Program-made: the position numbers and the translations under genes
Source: Marinilabiliales bacterium
Lineage (GTDB): Bacteria > Bacteroidota > Bacteroidia > Bacteroidales > F082
Direction: 5' to 3'
DNA length: 20,428 nucleotides
Assembly: GCA_002869465.1 (NCBI GenBank)
Contig: PKSW01000409.1
Coordinates: 1-20,428, forward strand
Notes under the pieces: model-generated
What the model was told of the DNA's origin: nothing
Seen by the model: only the letters and a program-made list of their open reading frames with translations
Databases searched by the model: none
Shown here: in pieces, positions 14,769 through 20,428 of the stretch
Layout: the number at the start of each line of letters is the position of its first letter
How positions within the stretch are numbered: position 1 is the first letter of the stretch

Positions 14769-16131
14769 GTATTCACTAACATACTTTACCAGGTTCATTT
14801 TGATGGTCAGTTTTGTTGTATTCAGCTTGCAAATGAATGGTAATGAAACGGATTCATCCCAACAGAAAAAGGTCTATATTTTTGATATTAAAGAAATGAT
14901 TGCCCCACCGGTTTGGCGCACTACCAAACTAGCTATGGAAGCAGCAGTTGATCAGAAAGCTGATATCATTTTAATACATATGAATACCTATGGCGGCACC
15001 CTGGATGACGCGGATTCTATTCGCACAAAAATCCTCAATTCACGCATCCCGGTGTATGTTTTTATTGACAAGAATGCCGCCTCAGCAGGTGCGCTGATCT
15101 CCATTGCATGCGACAGCATTTACATGGCCCCCGGCGCCAACATTGGAGCAGCCACGGTTGTGAACCAGCAGGGTGAGCAAATGCCCGACAAATACCAGTC
15201 GTATATGCGATCGATGATGCGATCAACGGCAGAGGCTAAAAATCGGGATGTAGACATTGCACAAGCTATGGTCGATCCGAAAGTTTATGTGGCAGGTATC
15301 AGTGATTCAGGACAGGTGCTTACTTTTACAGTTTCAGAAGCCATAAAATATGATTTCTGCGAAGCTAAATTGAACAGTATTGAAGAAGTTCTCGAAAGAA
15401 CCGGATACGAGGACAGTGAAATTATCAGGCATCAGTTATCGGCAACAGATAAAATAATCGGCTGGCTGATCCACCCGATCGTCAGTGGTATCCTGATCAT
15501 GATCATCGTGGGTGGTATTTACTTTGAATTACAAACCCCCGGCATTGGATTTCCCATCGCGGCAGCCACCCTGGCGGCACTCTTGTATTTTGCACCTTTG
15601 TATATTGAAGGATTGGCCAACAACTGGGAGATTCTGATATTTGTTGCCGGACTTATTTTAATAGCTGTAGAGATCTTTGCAATACCCGGGTTTGGAGTGG
15701 CCGGTATACTCGGCATTATTTTGATGGTGAGCGGATTAACGCTCAGTATGGTTGATCAAATCGGGCCGGGGACCTTTGATTATGACCTGTCGAAACTCGT
15801 CAGGGCATTTTTTGTCGTTATTATTGCATTTTTCGTTTCCATAGTAGGATCAATTGCCCTTAGTAAACAGCTATTTTCAACGACAAGGTTCGGCAACCTT
15901 GCTTTGGTAAAAACGCAAATTACCGATGAAGGCTATTCTTCGGCCACAGTGGCTTATAAATCCATGATCAACAAATCAGGTGTATCAAGAACAATACTGA
16001 GGCCATCAGGAAAAATAGAAATTGATGGCGATTTATACGATGCGGTCGCCTTAACAAGTTATATTAACAAAGGAGAAAAAGTTATTTTTGTCGATTATCA
16101 TAATGCACAACTCGTGGTTAAAAAAGTATAA
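14761..16131 (+). CDS. nfeD: NfeD-family membrane serine protease (long, ClpP-class form)
   Basis: A 456-residue membrane protein of the long NfeD class. Order: signal/anchor segment about 8-26; ClpP/crotonase-type protease domain about 37-215, with nucleophile S108 in NAASAGALIS and candidate dyad lysine K160 in AEAKNRD; four to five membrane segments about 235-385; and a C-terminal OB-fold NfeD domain ending KVIFVDYHNAQLVVKKV. In archaeal relatives the Ser/Lys protease cleaves stomatin, and bacterial NfeD usually partners a flotillin-like protein. No flotillin or stomatin gene follows here. The ATG at 14761 is chosen because upstream in-frame starts lie inside the DUF2061 gene and would precede the signal segment. 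The macrodomain gene starts 2 bases after the stop. Confidence 0.9.
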   Translation: MIKYSLTYFTRFILMVSFVVFSLQMNGNETDSSQQKKVYIFDIKEMIAPPVWRTTKLAMEAAVDQKADIILIHMNTYGGTLDDADSIRTKILNSRIPVYVFIDKNAASAGALISIACDSIYMAPGANIGAATVVNQQGEQMPDKYQSYMRSMMRSTAEAKNRDVDIAQAMVDPKVYVAGISDSGQVLTFTVSEAIKYDFCEAKLNSIEEVLERTGYEDSEIIRHQLSATDKIIGWLIHPIVSGILIMIIVGGIYFELQTPGIGFPIAAATLAALLYFAPLYIEGLANNWEILIFVAGLILIAVEIFAIPGFGVAGILGIILMVSGLTLSMVDQIGPGTFDYDLSKLVRAFFVVIIAFFVSIVGSIALSKQLFSTTRFGNLALVKTQITDEGYSSATVAYKSMINKSGVSRTILRPSGKIEIDGDLYDAVALTSYINKGEKVIFVDYHNAQLVVKKV

Positions 16132-16133
16132 AA

Positions 16134-16646
16134 GTGGAAAAACGAATAGAAGTCACAAGAAAAGACATTACCCAACTGAAAGTGGATGCCATTGTAAATG
16201 CAGCTAACAGCCGATTACTTGGAGGTGGCGGAGTTGACGGTGCTATCCATCGTGCTGCCGGACCGGAATTACTGGAAGAATGCAAAACACTGAATGGTTG
16301 CCATACCAGTGAAGCTAAAATTACCAATGGATATAAACTACCGGCCAGGTATGTGATACACACGGTCGGTCCCGTTTGGAGGGGCGGTAAATTTAATGAA
16401 GCTGAATTACTTAAAAATTGCTACAAAAACAGCTTGCAACTAGCGCAACTGAACGATTGCAAATCCATAGCTTTTCCAAACATCAGTACCGGCATCTATG
16501 GATACCCGAAACATGAAGCTGCTGAAATTGCCATTAAAACGGTTCAGAACTTTTTAAAAGACAATGAAATTCCTTCAACCGTATACTTCGTTTGTTTTGA
16601 AGAGCCCAATTACAATATCTACACCGAACTGCTCAGCAAGGAGTAA
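16134..16646 (+). CDS. Macrodomain protein (O-acetyl-ADP-ribose deacetylase, YmdB-like)
   Basis: A 170-residue single macrodomain of the MacroD/YmdB type. Such enzymes hydrolyse O-acetyl-ADP-ribose and can remove mono-ADP-ribose from acidic residues. Signatures: VDAIVNAANSRLLGGGGVDG, AIHRAAGPELLEEC, GYKLPARYVIHTVGPVW, and the phosphate-binding loop IAFPNISTGIYGYP. The asparagine of NAAN and the GGGGVDGAIH loop that form the active site are intact. Start is a GTG at 16134, two bases after the nfeD stop; there is no better start, since the frame enters the conserved region quickly. Spacing implies translation coupled to NfeD. No ADP-ribosyltransferase or sirtuin gene is present in the window. 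Confidence 0.93.
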   Translation: MEKRIEVTRKDITQLKVDAIVNAANSRLLGGGGVDGAIHRAAGPELLEECKTLNGCHTSEAKITNGYKLPARYVIHTVGPVWRGGKFNEAELLKNCYKNSLQLAQLNDCKSIAFPNISTGIYGYPKHEAAEIAIKTVQNFLKDNEIPSTVYFVCFEEPNYNIYTELLSKE

Positions 16647-16692
16647 ACCTTATTAATCTGGTAGTTTTTTTTCGTTATTCAATAAATTTATC

Positions 16693-16700
16693 TACTTTTG
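16693..16700 (+). promoter_or_regulatory. Bacteroidota-type -7 element before the marR-pirin run
   Basis: TACTTTTG is a perfect TAnnTTTG match, 16 bases before the TTG at 16717. A TTCG at 16671-16674 is a poor -33 candidate with an 18-base spacer. Confidence 0.5.
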
Positions 16701-16716
16701 TTGTTCTAAACATATT

Positions 16717-17172
16717 TTGTTTAAAACTTATTTTTTGGCAAAAAAACTGGCGTATACAAAACATCAGCGGGCAGCTGTTGAAATTATTTGGATTTTCAAC
16801 TTCCTTGACGAACATATATCCAGTATACTAAAGGGTTTCGGGCTAACGCATGTACAATTTAACATATTGCGCTTACTTCAAAGTGAGTATCCTGATGTAA
16901 TTTCTGTAGGCGAAGTAAAAGATCGGGTATTGTTCAAGACATCAGATGTTACACGTATTTTAGACCGCTTAGTGAAAAAAGAATTGGTAGAGAGAAGCTT
17001 ATGCGAACACAACCGAAGAAAAATGGACCTACGTATCAGTGAAAAGGGATTAATGCTCATTGATGATGTTCTGCCGAAATTAAATAAAACACTGGACGAA
17101 CTGCTTACCGATAAAATAAGTGAACAAGAAGCAGCATTAATTGTTGAACTATTAAAAAAGATCAGAAACTGA
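16717..17172 (+). CDS. MarR-family transcriptional regulator
   Basis: A protein of up to 151 residues with a MarR winged helix. The first helix is AVEIIWIFNFLDEHISS, followed by LTHVQFNILRLLQ, the recognition region VLFKTSDVTRILDRLVKKEL, and the wing VERSLCEHNRRKMDLRISEKG. C-terminal helices complete the dimer interface. The start is uncertain: no ATG precedes the domain. TTG at 16717 (just after the promoter) or TTG at 16735 are the options; I use the first. Two cysteines (in the wing region, CEH) are not arranged as an obvious OhrR-type sensor. It is 26 bases upstream of the pirin gene, and MarR-type regulators often control such neighbours, here likely pirin and perhaps the CDGSH protein. 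Confidence 0.88.
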   Translation: MFKTYFLAKKLAYTKHQRAAVEIIWIFNFLDEHISSILKGFGLTHVQFNILRLLQSEYPDVISVGEVKDRVLFKTSDVTRILDRLVKKELVERSLCEHNRRKMDLRISEKGLMLIDDVLPKLNKTLDELLTDKISEQEAALIVELLKKIRN

Positions 17173-17198
17173 CAACTTTTGATCAGAATGGGTGTAAA

Positions 17199-18077
17199 AT
17201 GAAAAATAGAAGCATACATAAAATCATTCCCGCTCAAAAAGTGAATATGGGCGGCATATACCTCGACCAGCCGCTGCCAGCCGCCGGCATTGATCAGGTA
17301 GATCCTTTCATCCTGTTGCATCATTGGAATAAGAAGATGGATGGAGGAGGGCAACAAAAAGACCATGGCGTGGGGCCGCATCCTCACCGGGGTTTTTCGC
17401 CTGTAACTTTAATATTTAAAGGCGGCGTGCATCACCAGGATTCGAGGGGGAATAACAGCATCATTATGGAAGGCGGCACCCAATGGATGAACAGTGGGAT
17501 GGGCATCGTGCATAGTGAACGCCCAAACAAAGAACTTGCCGAAAAAGGAGGTGTTTTTGAGATCATCCAGTTCTGGGTTAATGCCCCTGCTAAAAATAAA
17601 ATGGACGAACCATCCTACCAACCCCTTTCAAAAGAAGACACCCCCCGTTTCAAGTCGGAAGACAAAAAAACAGACATTGCTGTTGTGGCGGGTGAAGTTA
17701 ATGGGATCAAAGGACCAATTTTAACAAACAGCCCGTTGATCGTTTTACGTCTCACCATTGAAAAAGGCGGTAAAACGACCATCCCACTACCTGAACATTT
17801 CAACACCCTCCTTTACCAGCTCGACGGCGCTCTTTTGGTAAACGGTGACCGTGAAACAACTTCAAAAGATATGGTTTGGTTTAAGAATGACGGAAACAAT
17901 ATTTCGATTAAAGGGATGGAAGACACGCATGCTATTTTACTCGCTGGAGAACCCATCAAAGAAGAAATAACCACTTACGGACCATTTGTGATGAATACCC
18001 AAACGGAGATCATGGAAGCTATGCGGGATTATCAAATGGGTAAAATGGGCGTTTTGATCGAAGAATTTGAATCATAA
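17199..18077 (+). CDS. Pirin-family protein
   Basis: A 292-residue bicupin of the pirin family. Iron-binding positions in the N-terminal cupin are intact: H61 and H63 in GPHPHRGFSP, H105 and E107 in GMGIVHSE. The remaining pirin signatures are present, including LLHHWNKKMDGGG and the EIIQFWVNAP strand, with a second cupin at about 170-270. Bacterial pirins have been linked to quercetin-type dioxygenase activity, pyruvate dehydrogenase modulation and redox sensing; the reaction of this one cannot be told. The ATG at 17199 follows the regulator by 26 bases. The CDGSH gene follows after 35 bases, so the three may form one unit. Confidence 0.92.
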   Translation: MKNRSIHKIIPAQKVNMGGIYLDQPLPAAGIDQVDPFILLHHWNKKMDGGGQQKDHGVGPHPHRGFSPVTLIFKGGVHHQDSRGNNSIIMEGGTQWMNSGMGIVHSERPNKELAEKGGVFEIIQFWVNAPAKNKMDEPSYQPLSKEDTPRFKSEDKKTDIAVVAGEVNGIKGPILTNSPLIVLRLTIEKGGKTTIPLPEHFNTLLYQLDGALLVNGDRETTSKDMVWFKNDGNNISIKGMEDTHAILLAGEPIKEEITTYGPFVMNTQTEIMEAMRDYQMGKMGVLIEEFES

Positions 18078-18112
18078 ATACAACGAATAACATATAATTA
18101 AATACAAATATC

Positions 18113-18355
18113 ATGGAAAAAGGAAAAATAGCTGGCAACACGCCTCAAATTGTAGGATTGGAAGAAGGAAAAGCATACGCCTGGTGCGCTTGCGGATTAT
18201 CTGCCAATCAACCCTATTGTGATGGCTCGCACAAAGGCACCGGTTTTAAACCGCATGTATTTAAAGCTGACAGCACAAAGAAAGCCGCTTTCTGTATGTG
18301 CAAACAAACAGACAACCATCCTTTTTGCGATGGAAGCCACGCTAAACTCGGTTAA
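18113..18355 (+). CDS. Tandem CDGSH iron-sulfur domain protein
   Basis: An 80-residue protein with two CDGSH [2Fe-2S] motifs. The first uses C25, C27, C36 and H40 (CACGLSANQPYCDGSH), the second C61, C63, C72 and H76 (CMCKQTDNHPFCDGSH). Each three-Cys/one-His set should hold one cluster, as in mitoNEET-related proteins; the tandem form resembles the monomeric Miner2-like bacterial group. No membrane anchor is present, so it is likely cytoplasmic. Such clusters are redox-active and can be transferred. The gene stands 35 bases behind pirin, and a Rho-independent terminator lies 86 bases after its stop. Confidence 0.93.
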   Translation: MEKGKIAGNTPQIVGLEEGKAYAWCACGLSANQPYCDGSHKGTGFKPHVFKADSTKKAAFCMCKQTDNHPFCDGSHAKLG

Positions 18356-18398
18356 ATCATTTATGTGGCATCATTAGAGCTTTTTTTTGACTTATATC

Positions 18399-18425
18399 AA
18401 TGGATGTTGTTAAATGACATCCATT
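18399..18425 (+). repeat. Inverted repeat (hairpin 1) upstream of the terminator
   Basis: AATGGATGT at 18399-18407 is perfectly complementary to ACATCCATT at 18417-18425, with a 9-base loop. No T-run follows, so it is not itself a terminator. Its arms share GGATGT/ACATCC with the terminator hairpin downstream, so the two could compete for pairing. Confidence 0.6.
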
Positions 18426-18440
18426 CCGGATAAAACTTTG

Positions 18441-18469
18441 AACATCCTAAACTCCTTAGGATGTTTTTT
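18441..18469 (+). terminator. Rho-independent terminator (hairpin 2)
   Basis: AACATCCTAA at 18441-18450 pairs perfectly with TTAGGATGTT at 18456-18465 across a five-base loop, and the 3' arm runs into six Ts (18464-18469). It should end the transcript from the CDGSH gene. The ATG at 18461, the most upstream in-frame start for the next gene, lies inside its 3' arm and is rejected as a start for that reason. Confidence 0.75.
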
Positions 18470-18526
18470 GTTAAATTTGGAACTTTTAATTCGGTGCATT
18501 TCATTCTAAAATTCAATTATTCAATT

Positions 18527-20167
18527 ATGAAGAAAGTCTTTACTCTTACCCTGGTTTTCCCGTTAACTATTCATTTTTTAATAGCCCAAATACCCTCGCA
18601 ATTTGATCTGCGTGATTATAATGGCCAGAATTATGTAACCAGTGTTAAAAGCCAACAGGGCGGAACATGCTGGACACATGGCAGTTGGGCTTCCATGGAA
18701 GGCAACCTGATGATGACCGGCATATGGGAGGATGAAGGCGAAAGCGGTGAACCAGCGTTGGCCGAATACCATCTCGATTGGTGGAATGGCTATAACGAGT
18801 ATTTTAACCAGGATTTAAACCCGCCTTATAATAATGGACAGGGACTCGAAGTACACATGGGAGGCGACTATCGGGTAACAACAGCCTATATGTCGAGATT
18901 GGAAGGTGCTACAAGGGAGATTGATGGCAATAGTTACAACAGTCCGCCACAACGATTCAGCCCAAATTATCATATTTATTATGCCCGTGATGTTGAATGG
19001 TATACTGCAGGACCTAATCTTGAATATATTGATTTGATCAAGTCGAAAATAATGGAATATGGTGTCATGGCAACCTGTATGGCCTACAACAACAGTTTTA
19101 TTGATAACAATTATAATCACTACCAGCCACCATCGAATAATATGGAACCAAATCATTCCGTAGCTATTGTAGGTTGGGATGATGATCATATAACACAGGC
19201 ACCTCTACCAGGAGCGTGGATCGTTAAAAACAGCTGGGGAACTGACTGGGGATTGGATGGATTTTTCTGGATATCCTATTATGATAAACAAGCCTGCCAA
19301 AACCCTGAAATGGGTGCCATTTCATTTTACAATGTCATTCAATCAGCATGGGATACCGCTTATTATCATGATTATCATGGTTGGCGCGATACTTTGGAAG
19401 GTATAACTGAAGCATTCAACGCTTTCACGGCCACCGAACATGAAGCCATTACAGCGGTTAGTTTCTTCACGGCTGAAAACGATGTGGATTTCATGGTAAG
19501 AATTTATGATGATTTTGATGGAACAACACTCAGCAATCAACTGGATGAAGTGACTGGAAACCTTGAATTCTCTGGATTGCACACTATTGACCTGAATGAT
19601 GAAGTGAATATTTTTGGCGGTGATGATTTCTATGTTTATTTAAACTTGTCGGATGGCGGTTTTCCTTACGATAGGACTTCAGACGTTCCTGTTTTGCTGG
19701 GTGCCGATAGTCGCACAATCGTTCCGTCAGTTGCCAGCGCAGGAGAAAGTTATTACAAACAGTCCGGAAATTGGAAGGATTTTTACGAATACATTGACGA
19801 TTCGAGCTTTGAGCACTCAGGCAATATTTGTATTAAGGCGCTTGCCATTCACGACCCAGCACTTTCAACTTCTTCATTTGAAGATAATAATGAATCTATT
19901 CTTTTAGGAAACTATCCAAATCCATTTAATGATCAAACCAACATAAGCTATCAAGTTGCATCTGATTCCCATATAAAATTATTCATTTACAACACCATGG
20001 GACAACTTATCATGCTGGTTGACGAAGGCATTAAGCATGCCGGACAACACAATTATTTGCTGAATACTTCAAATACCGATCATGGAAAATTAACAAAAGG
20101 TGTATATTTTTATTCGATAGAAATTGATGGTCAAAGGGTTGAAACAAGGAGCATGCTCAGGAATTAA
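18527..20167 (+). CDS. T9SS-secreted papain-family (C1) cysteine peptidase
   Basis: A 546-residue exported protease. A signal peptide (1-20, ending HFLIAQ) is followed directly by the peptidase domain, about 22-260, with no propeptide. Active-site residues: Q43 in SVKSQQGGTCW, nucleophile C48, H210 in NHSVAIVGWDD, and N235 in VKNSWGTDWG. The Gln-to-Cys gap is one residue shorter than in papain, and CWTHG replaces the common CWAFA. A middle beta-rich domain (about 270-435) resembles the lectin-like module that follows some bacterial C1 domains. The last 88 residues (about 459-546) form a type A T9SS sorting domain: LGNYPNPFN at the front, GQLIMLVDEG, and a late GVYFYSIEIDG. It should be secreted to the cell surface or medium by the type IX system. 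The ATG at 18527 fits the signal peptide and avoids the terminator. Confidence 0.92.
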   Translation: MKKVFTLTLVFPLTIHFLIAQIPSQFDLRDYNGQNYVTSVKSQQGGTCWTHGSWASMEGNLMMTGIWEDEGESGEPALAEYHLDWWNGYNEYFNQDLNPPYNNGQGLEVHMGGDYRVTTAYMSRLEGATREIDGNSYNSPPQRFSPNYHIYYARDVEWYTAGPNLEYIDLIKSKIMEYGVMATCMAYNNSFIDNNYNHYQPPSNNMEPNHSVAIVGWDDDHITQAPLPGAWIVKNSWGTDWGLDGFFWISYYDKQACQNPEMGAISFYNVIQSAWDTAYYHDYHGWRDTLEGITEAFNAFTATEHEAITAVSFFTAENDVDFMVRIYDDFDGTTLSNQLDEVTGNLEFSGLHTIDLNDEVNIFGGDDFYVYLNLSDGGFPYDRTSDVPVLLGADSRTIVPSVASAGESYYKQSGNWKDFYEYIDDSSFEHSGNICIKALAIHDPALSTSSFEDNNESILLGNYPNPFNDQTNISYQVASDSHIKLFIYNTMGQLIMLVDEGIKHAGQHNYLLNTSNTDHGKLTKGVYFYSIEIDGQRVETRSMLRN

Positions 20168-20186
20168 ATATTTATTGAAATTTTAA

Positions 20187-20428
20187 ATGTCAAGAAACAA
20201 AGAGTTTAATTTACCCGTAACTGTTCTCATTGGAAGCAACAGGAGGAATATGAGAAGCATTACCAGGGGAATGCAAATTGATCGGCCTTATAAATTGAAG
20301 CATGGCATTACCTTGACCATTAGCACTATTCTGACGCTATTCAGTAAAATTGAAAACAGGGCCAAGTCCAAGCTGATTAAACAAACTGAAATAACAAAAG
20401 CCCCCATATTTGTGGTAGGTTTCTGGCG
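20187..20428 (+). CDS. Sulfotransferase-family protein, N-terminal fragment
   Basis: From an ATG at 20187 the frame stays open to the window edge, giving 80 residues. The N-terminal part is basic and helical (SKIENRAKSKLIKQ) and leads into KAPIFVVGFW, the beginning of the phosphosulfate-binding loop that in Sulfotransfer_3-type proteins reads (P/A)IF..G.WRSGTT. The loop is cut by the window end, so the S-G-T-T part is not seen. These enzymes transfer sulfate from PAPS to glycans, lipids or small molecules. It begins 19 bases after the peptidase stop, so it could be co-transcribed with it. No Shine-Dalgarno is present. Confidence 0.65.
   Translation, partial: MSRNKEFNLPVTVLIGSNRRNMRSITRGMQIDRPYKLKHGITLTISTILTLFSKIENRAKSKLIKQTEITKAPIFVVGFW

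Noticed and set aside
16878..17387. A 169-codon antisense frame across MarR and pirin
   Set aside because: It overlaps two well-supported genes and shows no family signature.
18381..18388. T-run after the CDGSH gene as a first terminator
   Set aside because: No stable hairpin directly precedes it; the real terminator is at 18441-18469.
18461..18526. Longer form of the C1 peptidase starting at the ATG at 18461
   Set aside because: That ATG lies in the 3' arm of a perfect terminator hairpin, and the extension would put 22 residues before a well-formed signal peptide.

Overview
The window is about 20.4 kb of AT-rich chromosome from a member of the Bacteroidota (Bacteroidia-like). Four things point there. 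The birA / rsfS / ftsH / LUD-protein block, with the SRPBCC gene beside birA, is a familiar Bacteroidota order. The last complete gene carries a C-terminal domain typical of the type IX secretion system (T9SS). Several gene starts are preceded by the Bacteroidota promoter signature TAnnTTTG. Shine-Dalgarno sequences are mostly absent. No tRNA, rRNA, CRISPR array, insertion sequence or phage gene was seen. No gene-free stretch exceeds about 200 bases.

Layout. 1-186: tail of an SRPBCC-family gene, convergent with birA (biotin ligase, minus strand). 1066-4193: rsfS (ribosome silencing), ftsH (membrane AAA protease) and a LUD-domain protein, tightly spaced on the plus strand. 4204-6477: a minus-strand pair, an LtaS/sulfatase-type membrane enzyme followed by a small chagasin-like (I42) cysteine-protease inhibitor. 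6575-9220: a PLP-homeostasis protein (YggS), a Na+/Ca2+ antiporter and a secreted beta-rich protein of unknown function. 9330-10922: the NADH sensor Rex, convergent with a solitary carbamate kinase. 11124-14388: DASS anion symporter, DMT exporter and inositol-monophosphatase-family enzyme in one tight run. 14451-16646: DUF2061 protein, NfeD membrane protease and macrodomain hydrolase, overlapping or nearly so. 16717-18355: MarR regulator, pirin and a double-CDGSH iron-sulfur protein. 18527-20167: a T9SS-secreted papain-family peptidase. 20187-end: the start of a probable sulfotransferase.

Most genes are ordinary housekeeping or membrane-physiology functions, and I do not see a clear-cut novel defence or mobile system. 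The less ordinary points are: (i) an I42 inhibitor and a propeptide-less papain-like peptidase in the same window, suggesting a protease/inhibitor pair; (ii) two hairpins before the peptidase gene that share arm sequence and could form mutually exclusive structures; (iii) Rex-operator-like palindromes upstream of both rex and carbamate kinase; (iv) NfeD coupled to a macrodomain enzyme; (v) a MarR-pirin-CDGSH cassette that looks like an iron/redox response unit. Several start codons were moved inward because the longest open frame begins inside a promoter, a terminator or an upstream gene.
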